Program-made: the position numbers and the translations under genes
Shown: piece after piece, positions 44,340 to 56,985 of the stretch
Position numbering within the stretch: position 1 is the stretch's first letter
Layout of the letters: each line of letters begins with the position of its first letter
Notes under the pieces: model-generated
Database searches by the model: none
Told to the model about the DNA's origin: nothing
What the model saw: the letters and a program-made list of their open reading frames with translations, nothing else
Origin: Nymphaea colorata
Taxonomy: Eukaryota > Streptophyta > Magnoliopsida > Nymphaeales > Nymphaeaceae
Reading direction: 5' to 3'
Length of the DNA stretch: 64,000 nt
Assembly (NCBI RefSeq): GCF_008831285.2
Contig: NC_045148.1
Span: 17,271,002 to 17,335,001, forward strand

Positions 44340-44730
44340 CTAGAAGGGATGTCTTTCAATTTCCAAAATATGAACATAAAAGAATCATTCTCAACATCTT
44401 AGGTAATAAAAGATATGAGAAGATATTGACCCTAGAATCGCACATCTACCAAAGATTGTCACATTCAATTCCTGTGAGTTCAACCTTCATGCCTTTTATC
44501 TCTTGGCAACACATTTTGCTTTTTTTTCTTCTTCTTTTTTTTTCTTTCTTTCTCTTGCATCAACTGTTGCCTTTTTTTTTCTTTGATTTTTTTTAGGCCG
44601 ACCTTCACCTTTGATGGAATACCTCACCACCCAAAGGCTACTACGAAGCTCTACCGTTTTGGTGGTTATGTGTAGCTTTGTCGCGTATCCAACCTGCTGC
44701 TTCACCTTGCGGGTTTTCGACGAACCAAAG
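44340..44730. other. Unassigned
   Basis: T-rich tract at 44,515-44,595; no gene or repeat recognised. The copia RT fragment begins abruptly at about 44,735. Confidence 0.4.
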
Positions 44731-44734
44731 GTTC

Positions 44735-45757
44735 GTAAGTCATCCTTTCCATTTCCTTAGATTCGATTTCACTTTTAGGGCACTGTTTGAGACTAAACTT
44801 GTCTCCTTTAGCAACTGGAGTATCTCCTGGTTTACAATCCTTCACGCCATATTGCTGAAGCACCTTATCAATGTGGGTCTTTTGTGATAATCCAAGAATA
44901 CCCCAAGAACGATCTCGAAATATTTGGATTTCTAATACAAAAGATGCACAACCAAGATCCTTCATGTCAAACTTTGATAACAAAAATTTCTTAGTTTCAT
45001 GTATTGTGCCCACATCATTACTTGCCAGCAATATATCATCGACATATAAAACCAGAAAAATAAATTTACCCCTACTGAACTTATGGTATACACATTCATC
45101 AACTATATTGGTCTCAAAGCCAAATGAAATTATAGCTTGATGAAATTTGTAATACCACTGACGGGAAGCTTGCTTTAGCACATAGATGGATTTCTTAAGT
45201 TTGCAGACTATTTTCTATGCATTTCCTGAAACAAAGTTTTCTGGTTGCACCATATATATCGTTTCATCAATGTCTCCATTTAGAAACACTGTCTTTACAT
45301 CCATCTGATGCAGCTCTAAGTCAAAATGAACCACAAGTGCCATTATGGTCCTGAAAGAGTCTTTCGACAAAACTGGAGAGAAAGTCTCTGTATAATCAAT
45401 GTCTTCCTTTTGAGTAAAGCCCTTTGCAACAAGATGTACCTTATACCTTTCGATGTTTCCTAATGAATCCCTCTTGGTTTTAAATATCCATTTACAACCA
45501 ATGGGTTTCACACCTTCAGGCAAGAGAACAAGATCTCATACATCATTGTCCATTATGGACTTTATTTTCTCACTCATGGCATCTATCCACTTATGTGATT
45601 TGGAACTCTTTATTGCTTGCTGGAAGTTAATAGGATCATCTTCCATTAAGCCCATATCAAACGTACTCATCTCGAACAATAGATATGGCCAAAGTTCAAA
45701 TTCACATTCCAAACATTCATCTAAAGTACACCCACAAATTAACAACATGCAAAACAT
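44735..45757 (-). pseudogene. Copia reverse transcriptase, frameshifted and truncated
   Basis: Three minus-strand frames (45,536-45,757; 45,215-45,523; 44,702-45,181) carry one RT: 'SHKWIDAMSEKIKSI', then 'GCKWIFKTKRDSLGNIERYK' and 'HQMDVKTVFLNGD', then 'ASRQWYYKFHQAIISFGF' with the catalytic YVDDILLASND (about 45,015-45,047). Stops or shifts separate the frames. It ends at 'KEMERM', where RNase H should follow. Confidence 0.9.
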
Positions 45758-45776
45758 AATGCATAAACCAAATTAC

Positions 45777-45886
45777 ATACAAAATTTTGCCCTACATTAA
45801 ATCCAAAACCAAATGATTTAATGATGTGACACATACAAAATTGCCTTACATTGAATCCAAAACCAAATGATTTAATGATATGAGCC
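45777..45886. repeat. 55-bp tandem duplication
   Basis: Two units sharing 'aatccaaaaccaaatgattt' lie head to tail and differ by a few substitutions and small gaps. Confidence 0.8.
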
Positions 45887-45889
45887 CAA

Positions 45890-46997
45890 AAGAGTCCAAA
45901 ATTTTATAAACCGATACCAAAAACGCGTTTAAGTGGGTCAAGAACCACTGAATCGGCCTTAAAATGGCTCGTATCGTTCTTAAACCACAACTAAAACACT
46001 CACATGGCCCTAAATAGGGCTGAACCGATCTAAAAATTGGACGAACCGGTCAAAAAATAGACCGTATCGGTTCTGAAACCCATTGAACAGGTTAAAATTG
46101 GCTAAAATCGGTTTAAAAACTAAATGAACCGGTCTGAAAAGCACTGAATCGGTCTGAAACCCACTGAAACGGTCTTAAACTGAATTAACCGGTTCTGAAA
46201 CTGAATGAACCGGTTCCGAAAAGCTTTAACACAGAGGCGCGAGTGGGCGAGCGGCAAAAAAGAAGGGTTTTTTTTTTTTTAATCCTTATGGATCCGGGTC
46301 GGGTCTGTTCTGACCCGACCCGGGTCCGACCTGCTGCCTACCGCGCGAGGTTCGCACGCCGCTGCTCCACCGTTGGCCTGCCAAACGGCAGGCGAACGGT
46401 GGAACTCCACCGGCAGGCCTCCGAAGAGCTTGGGTGGGCGCCGGCAGGTGCCGCACGGCGCCGTTCGGCGACGGAGAGCTTGATGGCATGGCCGGAGGCA
46501 GGCGGACGGAGGTGGGCGAAAGCCTTTCTAGCGCCCCTGTTGTAGTTCTTTCAGAAACCGAAAAGGGAAATCGAAAGGGACGGAGGTGGGTGGGCGCTCG
46601 CCGTCGCCCGAACCGGTGGTCGCTGCCCACCGTGCCGCCAAAACGGCTGGCCCCAGCCGTTGCCCCTCTCTGTCGTCGCCTCCCCTTTTGTGTCTTCTTC
46701 TTTCGTGGCTGCGACAGAAGCCCGACGGCTTCTGTCGCCCACGACCGAGGCACAACAGCCGGTAGGTCACACCGCCCCTTCCGACGACAGCGACCTCGCC
46801 GGCCGTTTCCCCTCCCTTTGTCCCTTTCTCCGGTTGCGACGGAAGCCGACGGCTTCCATCGCCTACGCGATGGAGGCCGTCGCCCCCTGTCCAGTTTTTT
46901 TTTTTTTAAACAATACTTGCAGCCAAAGAACAGGGAAGAACCCAACGAGAAGACGCACAAAATCATCCAAAAATTCAACGATTCAACGAAGAACATG
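45890..46997 (-). other. Leader of the deleted copia element: GC-rich block and ACCGGTTC array
   Basis: Minus-strand counterpart of 15,420-16,450. It has the degenerate (A)CCGGTTC array (45,950-46,225), the GACCCGGGTCGGGTC inverted motif (46,285-46,330) and the GC-rich block (46,330-46,860). Long frames here (46,286-47,011 minus; 46,434-47,099 plus) reflect GC richness and are not called genes. Confidence 0.6.
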
Positions 46998-47010
46998 GGC
47001 TCTGATACCA
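46998..47010 (-). other. Primer binding site, initiator Met-tRNA type
   Basis: The minus strand reads TGGTATCAGAGCC two bases inside the LTR end at 47,013. Confidence 0.9.
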
Positions 47011-47012
47011 AA

Positions 47013-47940
47013 TGTTGGGATTTCTCCCCTCATGCATATACAAAACCAAACGTATATACCCTAAAACAGGATCATGCTCATGCTAAATCATTGAAATAAA
47101 CAAAACCTTAAACTGAAGCGAAAGCGTACCTAAATCCATCTGAAATGCACGGACAGTAGATCGCGGTAGGATCTTCCACGATACGTGCGGTGCGCGTGAG
47201 GTCTCTCTCAGATGGGGAAGAGAAAACCCTAGAAACCAAAAGCAACTGTTCGCACGACCGCAGGGACCACTGCCATTATATAATGAGGACAATTACAGAT
47301 TCAACCCATCAAAGAGTCTGTAATTGCGTACTGGTATCTATACATTTCAAAATTACCTCATACCATCTAAAATGACGTAATATCCCAAAATGCAATCACT
47401 TACGCGGATATTTACGTTAAGACAGCCATAATGTCTGAAATTCCTCATAGACATATGTCAGCCTACCAAATGATCTTACAATCGTAATGTGATGTATCAT
47501 GTAACTATTTAAGACTTAAAATGAATTATAACCACAATATGCAGTTAACAGTAGATGCCTACTGATATCATGTATATGTTTGCAGTGGTCATAATTCAAC
47601 TCATGTCAATTCAAAGCCAGTTGTTGTAGGGTATGCAAGTGAAGAAAAAACCAATTAGAATTTCATGTTGTGTGACAACCTTCGTACGCTGCAAACAGTC
47701 CTTCCTCCAACACTACTTTGCTATAGAAGCTTATTTTAAGATGAGACCTATGGAGACATGACTTGCTACCAAAGGTTGCAAGAAGTTTTAAGTAGTGAAT
47801 GCACCAGACTGACAACGAGTGGTTAACTGTTTTTTATAATTTAGACTAATAGAAGAAAGAACCATGGGAAGGTCAAACTTAGTGAAGAACATGGACATAC
47901 CAGTCATAGATACAATCCACAAACCACAATATTTCCAACA
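47013..47940 (-). repeat. 5' LTR of the deleted copia element
   Basis: On the plus strand it begins TGTTGGGATTTCTCCC at 47,013 and is proposed to end ATTTCCAACA at 47,940, giving TGTTGG...CCAACA termini and 928 bp. The outer end is inferred from the termini only, as no second LTR is in view. Confidence 0.65.
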
Positions 47941-47984
47941 ATTGCCTATGGTTCTCATATGAAGCACTTGAGATACAACGCAGA

Positions 47985-48110
47985 AGCTACTCAACAATAC
48001 CATGCTCTTAGAAGCCCAAAACGGAAGGTTGAAATAACGCCTCACCGACAGTGTACCTCTCTTTCATAGTTATTTCCTGGAACATAAAATTTCCAATGGG
48101 TAACTCAATG
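47985..48110 (-). pseudogene. ARP7: ARP7 exon fragment, copy 2
   Basis: Homologous to 41,683-41,816 in the same orientation, including the non-coding flank 'tttccaatgggtaactcaa'. The minus strand reads YTVGEALFQPSVLGF, then a stop, EHGIVE, then another stop. It is more decayed than copy 1. Confidence 0.6.
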
Positions 48111-48349
48111 ATTATTATTATTGTTGACAAAGAACACTATCATGTATGTTTTTTCTAGTAAATCTTCTGTACACCCAAAAGCACATCTTCATAGAGTTCA
48201 ACTGTTATCTAGATGTTGCATGCTTGATGAGCTGATGACAAACCATAAACTGAAATGGAATCCTCAAATGGAAAGAGAAAAGGAACAAAATTCTGGGGAG
48301 TATTTTCAACTAGTTTCAAGTTATAGGTGGACTAGATTGAAAAGGGGCT

Positions 48350-48590
48350 TTGGACCCGCCTAGGGCCTCTGCGTGATTGGGGCTTCCCACTGAAACCCTC
48401 TGCCGGCAAACGCACATGAGAGAGAGAGAGAGAGAGAGAGATGGCAGAGGGTTTCCACCGGCGAACCCCTCTGCCAGCGAAACAAAAGAGAGAGAGGCTG
48501 CCGGCGGAGGGTTTTGACCAGTGAAACCCTCTGCCCGCAAGGGGGATAGAGAGAGAGAGAGAAAGAGACACAGAGAGAGAGTTACCAGTT
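48350..48590. repeat. Degenerate minisatellite with GA tracts
   Basis: About three or four units of roughly 65 bp, each with a 'cagagggttt' or 'gaaaccctctgcc' block and a GAGAGA tract. The minus-strand frame 48,332-48,700 just follows these units (repeated 'KPSA') and is not called a gene. Confidence 0.65.
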
Positions 48591-48599
48591 GAGCGAGGG

Positions 48600-49800
48600 C
48601 CGAAAGGTTCACTGAATGATGCCAGGAAAGCTGAACGACGCCGATCGATCCACGGGCGGACCGGAGAAAGAGGAAGAGAAAAAAAAACAGGAAAAGGCAC
48701 AGAAGCGGGAAAAGGAAAGCCCGCTTGACGGAGAGAAAAACCGCATAACTTTTCCTGTTTTCAATTAAATTTTGATCAGACCATTGGAGCAGACGCCTGA
48801 ATTTCTCTGAGTAGACTCACAAACAATACGAAACTGTCGACTGGGTCTGGTTTCCTCGAGACTGGACGCAAAACACGGCACTAACGTTCAAAAAATTGAA
48901 GCAACCGAAACTAAGACTAACAAATCAAGGGCGCCATTAGCTTATTATATTATTATTCAACAAGAAGTAAGACCATTAAAATATTTTTATTTTCCTTTCT
49001 TTTAAATATTCATTTTTTGGGCCGGACTCCATTAAAATTTTAATTATATTTTTCATACATATTTCTTATATATATAGATAATTCTGGAAAATGGGTTGAC
49101 TCTGATCCTAATAAAAACCAGATCCGGTTCTATTTCGGATCTCTTCCACTTGAAAATTTGAAATCTGTTGCATATCCAAAATGTCGGCTTCCGATCTGAC
49201 TTGCTGCTACTTGTTCAAAAGCAATTTAATTTTAACTTAAAAAAAAAACCTAATACTTCATTCCTCCGAAAAAATGAGGGTTATACTTACTAATTTGTAA
49301 ATAGAAGGAATATTTATGTATGCTTATTTACAAGACATTCGATCAACTCGATTAATCCTAATAAAGTGTTACATGTAAATTCCTTTTTTCAAAGTTAAAG
49401 TACAAATTTTTTCATATTTTTTTCTTTCTTGAAAAATATGTTACCATATACTGTTTAACTCAAGTGTTATGCATGTCACAATTTATTGTTCAAAAAAATA
49501 ACACTTGCAGAAATCAAACTAAAGCTTAGGTCGACCTGAAAAAGATAATTTTGTGTTCGAGTTATACACTCAAAAGTTCAAAATATAGTTATTGTGCATA
49601 ATACCAAATTTGGGCATCATCACGTTTAATCAAGCTTTTTATTCGATTAGTTTACAAATCATCTTATTCTAGGGAACGGTAATATATACAGTCTTGGGTC
49701 AGTCGCCAAGACATTGGTGTGGTAAAATAGGCTATTTACTGTTGTCCGCTCCGCGTACCCTGCGGTCATGGCAGTAAAATGCGGACATAGAGGGAAAATC
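48600..49800. other. Unassigned AT-rich spacer
   Basis: No gene, terminal repeat or microsatellite of note was recognised across this 1.2 kb. Confidence 0.5.
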
Positions 49801-49810
49801 CTGCAAGTAG

Positions 49811-50447
49811 TAGGGTTGCACAACGAGTCGAGCCAACTCGAGCTCGACTCGGACTCGCTTGCAAAAACTTGGCTCGAGCTCGACTCATTTATAAATGAGT
49901 CGAGTTCGAGTTGCAAGAACTCGACTCCTTTAAACTCGACTCAACTAGTTATATTAAATCAATTAGCTGAAAGTTAAATTCTTTTTTAAGTTTTTTAATT
50001 TCTCTCTTTTTTTTTCCTCTCTTCACCCTTCTAAATTTTCTAATTTCCCTTCTTTTTTTCCCTCTCTTCACCCACGTTTCTCTTTCCTCACCACTCGTTA
50101 AATTTTTTCTTCCCTTTTCTCTTTTCTCAACACGCTTTCTCCTCCCCCATCGTCATTTCCTTTTTTCTCTTTTCCCAACACGCCCCTTTTTCTCCTTTTT
50201 CTCCTCCCCACGTCTTCATTTCCTTTCTTTTTTTTCTCTTTTTCCAATACGCTCTCCTCCCCACGTCGTCCCATTCCCATGCATAACCAGCTAAAAAGGA
50301 AGGCGTTGTCAATAAACGAGCCGCCAACTTGAGCTTAAAAACAGTCACTCGAGTCGAGTTCAAGCTGAAGCTATAAAGCTTGTGTCGAGCTCGAGCTGAC
50401 TAAACATGAGTTGAGCCGAGCTCAAGCTCGGCTGGTGTGCAGCCCTA
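49811..50447. mobile_element. hAT-type non-autonomous element (637 bp); TSD GCAAGTAG
   Basis: Ends TAGGGTTGCACAACGAGTCG and ...GTGTGCAGCCCTA. GCAAGTAG is duplicated exactly at 49,803-49,810 and 50,448-50,455. Subterminal CTCGAGCTCG units are the same kind as in the element at 37,823, so the two are one family. The centre is a CT-rich tract (50,000-50,270); minus-strand frames there are low-complexity. Confidence 0.9.
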
Positions 50448-50686
50448 GCAAGTAGGGCTCGTTTCAGATCCTCTTTCCTTCAATATTCACCGCTGGAAAG
50501 GACAGCATCGGCAAGAAGTAAAATGGGCACCGTTTCCACAATGTCAATTTCTACCATTATCAGACGCATCCATCTTCTACAAGGCCCCGACCATTAATAT
50601 ATCAAGGCCCTTGTGGTGCCATTCTCCGACATCACCCGCATCATTTTCCGGTTCCCCCAATAATTCCATGCCAGCCTGCCAGAATC

Positions 50687-50803
50687 ATGGCAACTCCTAT
50701 CGGAATGTCTTACATAACCAGCACTGCATCCTTGGCCTCTTCCGCCACTGTCTTCCCCCCACTTTCGCCACCGCCGTCGCCGGACAGAACTTTAAGATTT
50801 TAA
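50687..50803 (+). CDS. Short frame resembling a chloroplast transit peptide start
   Basis: The 38-codon frame MATPIGMSYITSTASLASSA... is rich in Ser, Thr and Ala with few acidic residues and ends with TAA. That composition fits the start of a plastid-targeted protein, so a captured 5' gene piece is possible. It is too short to assign and could be chance. Confidence 0.25.
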   Translation: MATPIGMSYITSTASLASSATVFPPLSPPPSPDRTLRF

Positions 50804-51017
50804 ACTGGAGGAGAAGTTTTTTACAATCTGTGCCAGTGAATAAGCATGTGCAGAGTACATCCCTGCAAATATTTCCCGATACATGACTATTCGCTCAGTT
50901 GCTACCACAGGATGAATTGTCATGCAGTTGTTTATGGCTAACAAGAGAGTGCTGGAGAAAACCAACCCCAGTACCTGAACAGATTCTGCTAGTTATCGCT
51001 GCAAAGGTTACAGGGTC

Positions 51018-52157
<1,140 letters not shown>

Positions 52158-54060
52158 TGGAATCAGAGCTATGAGTTCAATGGCAGAGCGGCAGAGCATG
52201 CAACAATGGAAGTCAGGCTGGTGATGATGCTGATCTCAACATCAATGGTGCCGATACATCCCAGGTGTTGTCTGACCCGTTTTATATCCATCACTCTGAT
52301 AATCTTGAAAATAATTTGGTGTCTCAAAATTTTAATGGAGAAAATTATGAGATGTGGAATAGAGCCATGCTGATGGCTCTCTCGGCAAAAAATAAAATTG
52401 GTTTTATAGATGGTTCAGTTATAGAACCAAATAAGGGTGACCCAAATAAGGGTGACCCCTACTGCCGTATGTGGATTAGATACAACAATTTTGTACTGTC
52501 TTCCATCTTGAATTCAGTCACTAAGGATTTTTTTAGCAAAAATCATATACTCAACTAATGCTAGAGAAGTTTGGCATGATTTGAAAGAACACTTCTCACA
52601 AAGTCTTCTCTTTGGATTTATCAAATCCAGAGTGCCATATGCCGCCCAGCAAGATACTATGTCCATTGCATCATGCTATACCAAGCTAAAAGCTCTTTGA
52701 GATGCGTTTACTTCATTCTCTCTCATTCCTGTTTGCTCATGTGGTGCTATGAAGGCATACCATGGCCAAATCCAAAGAGAATCTGTAATGCAACTCCTTA
52801 TGGGTCTAACTAACTCTTACGACTCAATTAGAGGGCAGATCCTATTTATTGACCCTCTCCCACAAATAAATAAAGTCTATGCTATGATATTACAAGAAGA
52901 AAAACAACGGGAAGCACGCCTATCAAGTTCAATTAATGAAGGAACCACAACTTTAGCTGTCATGAAAATCTATCAAGAAAAGAAGTTCAGCCGAGAGAAT
53001 AGTGCTGGATTTCAAAGAAACAAAGGAGGATTCTAAAACAGACCAGTTTGTAGTTATTGTCAAGGTGTTGGACACATCTAAGAAAAATGTTTCAAACTAA
53101 TTGGAACATTAAACAAGTAATGTGTTGGCTACCAATTTTATGATTCCAACTTTAAACAGACTATTACAGCCAACGTGAGTAAAAAACAAATCAACCCACA
53201 TCTGAAATCCATTTTTACTAATGACGCCTATGGTCAAGGTAGTGGAGGACATGATACAAAAAGCATCACACTACCCTTCACCCTTGAACAATATCATAGA
53301 CTTCTATCCTTGGTGAAGGCCCAGCCAGGCAACATCAATTTTACAGGTAATATAGCCACTGCAGGTAACAATTGTTCAACTAATTTACATTATCTTCCTT
53401 GTATTATCGATTCAAGGGCCAGTTAGCATATACGCTCTGATGCACATGCACTTCAGAAATTAAAAAAGTGCAATGTGCCTGTAACATTACAAATAGGTGA
53501 ACTCTCTTAGTACATCAGATGGATAAAATATCTATGAATTCATTTGAAATAGATGAAGTGTTATATATACCATAGTTCAAAGTCAATTTACTTTCTGTTA
53601 GTGAACTTACTAAATGCTTAAAGTGTTCAATAATTTTTTTTTTATCATTATATTATCCAGGACTTGGCATTGAAGATGACGCATGGTTAGGGTGAGGTGA
53701 AAGGCAGTTTGTATGTTTCTCAACAAGGACCAACATGTGCTCGCACCTATTATACTCTTTCTTTGCTTGAAATTTGGCATAAGAGATTAGGTCATCTTTC
53801 ATCTTCTCGTTCGAAATTGGTGAACAAAAATTTAGGTTTAAGTCTTCATTTGAATAATAACCATGTGTGATATGTGTGCCATCGTGCAAAACATTGGTTT
53901 TACAAAACTAAAAAAAGGTAAGGCATTTACTAGACAGTTATTAAATGAGGCTTCACGTAAAAGTTTTTTTTTCATCTACACGATCCTTTTCATTTGACCA
54001 AGGAGATTAATGACATTTTAAGTTTCCAACTAAGACGTCTTTTCTGCCATAGAGGTTGGT
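52158..54060 (+). pseudogene. Cop-N copy D: gag, knuckle, protease, pre-integrase
   Basis: The fullest Cop-N coding copy. Gag at 52,265-52,558 ('PFYIHHSDNL...NFNGENYEMWNRAM', with a local NKGDP duplication) and 52,749-53,036 ('MGLTNSYDSIRGQILFIDPLP'). Knuckle CSYCQGVGHI-stop-EKC at about 53,050-53,090. Protease site near 53,405 reads IIDSRAS-stop-H. Pre-integrase at 53,690-53,900 is frameshifted. Integrase core and RT are absent. Confidence 0.82.
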
Positions 54061-54069
54061 GTGCTGACA

Positions 54070-54545
54070 TTGCTGGTTTAACCTCATTTACAGTTAAAAC
54101 CTTCTCATATTAGGATTTTTTACAATTTTACCAAGTAGATTCATGGCATCTTGAATTTCCAATTATAGAGGTTGGAGGGTTCGCATAAGTTTCCAAAAGA
54201 TCCACACAGTATCCAAAGTTGAATGCTAATCAAATTTGTATTGAAAGCCAATTCTACAACCCCTAGAAGGAAAATATTAAAGCAAAATAAGGCTTAAAAG
54301 GAAGAGTTCATCACTAAAAATCTCAAAATAAACAAGAAGCCAGAAATGTGGAGACTTTAGTACTCCTTCCCTTTTAATCTAGCACCAAGCAGCCTTGAGA
54401 AAATATAATCTCTCATTTTTATGCATTCAATGATTTTCCTTATGTAGCGAGGAGGAATCTCATGACTGAGAGGAGGTGACCTTATTTATTGGCTCATGGA
54501 AATCTCCGCCAAGCACACCAACAAAATGTAAGGATAGCACGTGGG
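54070..54545 (+). repeat. X module, copy 5
   Basis: Follows Cop-N copy D and ends 'aagcacaccaacaaaatgta', but is not followed by an F1 palindrome. Confidence 0.7.
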
Positions 54546-54828
54546 AAGTTGGGGATGGATCACGTGGTGGTAGGAGATTCGAGTTCTCAAGGCTGAAGCA
54601 ATATTGCACGAAATACTTGGTGCAAGTTCTTTGCAATGTGCGGGCCAGTGAGCCCCTAAGTTCCCTTTCACAAAACGGGTGTGTTTCCCTCCCATATAAT
54701 GTCACGACTTCCTTATAAGTTATAATCACATTTGGAGAATAAAAACTTGCCGTCCTTTTTATTTCCTTCCTTTCCCTTTCATCACAATCCATGCCAACAT
54801 CTCACGTTACCCTTCCCCATATCATCTC
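54546..54828. other. Sequence matching the empty site of the full-length copia insertion
   Basis: The reverse complement of 54,520-54,600 reads through 'agccttgagaac', 'ccacgtgatccatcccc' and 'cttcccacgtgct', matching 14,941-14,979 joined to 21,767-21,785 without the retrotransposon. 10,775-10,815 is a shorter relative. The rest shows no gene. Confidence 0.65.
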
Positions 54829-54829
54829 T

Positions 54830-54894
<65 letters not shown>
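54829..54894. repeat. (TA)n microsatellite
   Basis: TA repeats with single interruptions. Confidence 0.9.
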
Positions 54895-54895
<1 letters not shown>

Positions 54896-54934
54896 AAGCT
54901 TAAATCCTACAGAATGTTAAAGAAACGTTTAATC

Positions 54935-56985
54935 AATTGAACTAGTCCTTTAGACCATAACAAGTTTCAAAACGTACTTTGTAAATTTCAGAATTGGGCC
55001 ATAAAACTGGGTTTTAGCAACTGCAATTTTTTTTTGAATTGTGTTTTTCTTACTAAATAATGTTCATATGGGTCTGGCTGTTTTTTTTTTCTTTTCAAGT
55101 TTCATGAGAGTCGCAGGAGTATCCTACAAAAGACATTGTCCTTCTCAGAACTATATGCAAAAGGTATGACCAGAAAAGACAATTCCCCTCGTTTGAGATA
55201 AACATTACACGTAATGCGTGGTTACTACTTTGGGGCATTTGAGAGACATACGAATGGCTTTTTGCTAATACAAGAAATTAAACATAATGAAGGCAAAGGC
55301 AACATTATTGTACGGCATGTGATGCTGTCATAATAAATTAAAGAAAGATGCATAGTAGAGAATGAACATTTATCTAACACAATAAAAGCAATTGTTTCCT
55401 AATCTTACACAAATCGAATTATATTTTATTGGTGAGTACATGACGTGCTTGCTTCATGCCAATGAGAGAAAGAAAAGAGAATGAGCAAGAGAGTTTTCTA
55501 ACAAAACACACCTGCATGCATGCACACAAGCGCTTCACACACACTTACACACACAAAGTTTGCCAAATTCGGAGCTCCACTTGGATTTCCATTTATGTAG
55601 ATGTTTGGTGTAAGGAAGATATTTAGAACTCAAATTTGGATCTAAGTAAATCGTTAAGTTTCTTTTTCTTCTTCTTTTTATAACGTTGCATTTAATCATG
55701 TGGGGGTTCCCATAAAAGTATCTTAGACGATAAAGGGCAACCATGGAAAAGCAAACCCAGCAGCTTGCACTGAGACGGTCGAGTTAGATGCCAATTCAAA
55801 GTTTCATCTGAACAAGAAAAGCTAGTAAAAGGAAAAGTGGATGAATAAGCAATGCTATTCTCCATGACCGTCCAAATCTCGAAGTAGCAATGAATATGGC
55901 AATGGAGGATGCATGCACATTTTGTGACTCACCTATTCTTTTGCAGAAAAGGAAAATACTTCTTAATCAAAGACAACAAGGCTAGAGATAAAAGACTCTT
56001 TTTCATTTGATAGCAATAGTAGCAGTTATGGGTCACAATTAAGAAGTATTTTCCTTTTCTGCAAAAGAACAGGTGAGTCACAAAATGTGCATGCATCCTG
56101 CATTGCCATATTCAGTGCTACTTTGAGATTTGGACTGTGATGGATAATAGCATTGCTTCCGCATCAAACCTGCTCGAGGAGTCCTCCATAAATTTTATTT
56201 AGAAAAACTAGCTCTCTTGCTCATTCTATTGGCATGAAGCATGCACGTCATGTACTCACCAATAAAATATAATTCGATTTGAGTAGGATTAGGAAACAAT
56301 TGCTTTTATTATGTTAGATAAATGTTCACTCTCTAATAAGCATCTTTCTTTAATTTATTATGACAAGATCACATGCCGAACAATAATGTTGCATTTGCCT
56401 TCATTATCTTTAATTTCTAGTTTTAGCAAAAAGCCGTTCGTATCTCTCTCAAATGCCCAAAGTAGTAACCACGCATCACGTGTAATGTTTATCTCAAACG
56501 AGGGGAATTGTCTTTTCTGGTCATACCTTTTGCCCATAGTTTTGAGAAGGAAAATCTCTTCCGCATTTTTTTAAATAAGGCCAAAACATTTTATAAGACT
56601 GCAAAAATGTCAAATAAGAATCTGCAGTACCCTTTCATTAGGAGGACATTACCACCTAAAGCCAATGGTAGGCAGCCCATTTAGTTCTCCGCTAATGAGG
56701 GGACACTAAAATACTAGTTAACATTTATTGGGTATCTGTTGACATTTATTGGATATCTACGTGACAACCTGAACTCGAAAAACATGAGGATGCTCCTGCG
56801 ACTCTCCAGAAACTTGAAAAGGAAAGAAAAAAAAAATCAGCCAGACCCATATGAACATTATTTAGTAAGAAAAAGTAATGTTGAAAAAAATTGAAGTTGC
56901 TAAAACCCAGTTTTATGGCCCAATTCTGAAATTTACAAAGTACTTTGTGAAACTTTTTACGATCTAAAGGACTAGTTCATTGGTT
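54935..56985. mobile_element. Palindromic element F3, copy 2 (2-kb hairpin with nested inner hairpin)
   Basis: The left arm 54,935-55,503 is the reverse complement of 56,200-56,985; examples are 'cattacacgtaatgcgtggt' against 'accacgcatcacgtgtaatg', and 'cagacccatatgaacat' near both outer ends. The right arm holds a 230-bp insertion (about 56,553-56,785). Inside, 55,850-55,985 pairs again with 56,035-56,155. The interior carries the CSDETLNWHL fragment (minus, about 55,690-55,820). No transposase was found. Confidence 0.8.
55690..55820 (-). pseudogene. Captured coding fragment (CSDETLNWHL block), copy in F3
   Basis: The minus strand reads CSDETLNWHLTRPSQCK..., LLFHGCPLSSKILLWEPP, nearly the same as at 28,650-28,790. 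The flanking Met-led start seen at 28,858 is only partly kept. Confidence 0.5.

Larger units (their letters stand above)
44735..47940 (-). mobile_element. Deleted Ty1/copia element on the minus strand
   Basis: On the minus strand: LTR (47,940-47,013), primer site (47,010-46,998), leader (46,997-45,890), then RT (45,757-44,735). Gag, protease and integrase are missing and the 3' end is cut at about 44,735, inside the RT/RNase H joint. It is related to the full-length element at 14,980 through leader and RT but has a different LTR. Confidence 0.8.

Noticed and set aside
46286-47099. Long frames on both strands (241 and 221 codons)
   Set aside because: GC-rich retrotransposon leader; openness on both strands and match to the non-coding leader at 15,420-16,000 argue against a gene.
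48332-48700. 122-codon minus frame with repeated SLSLSL and KPSA
   Set aside because: It only reflects GA tracts and a degenerate minisatellite.
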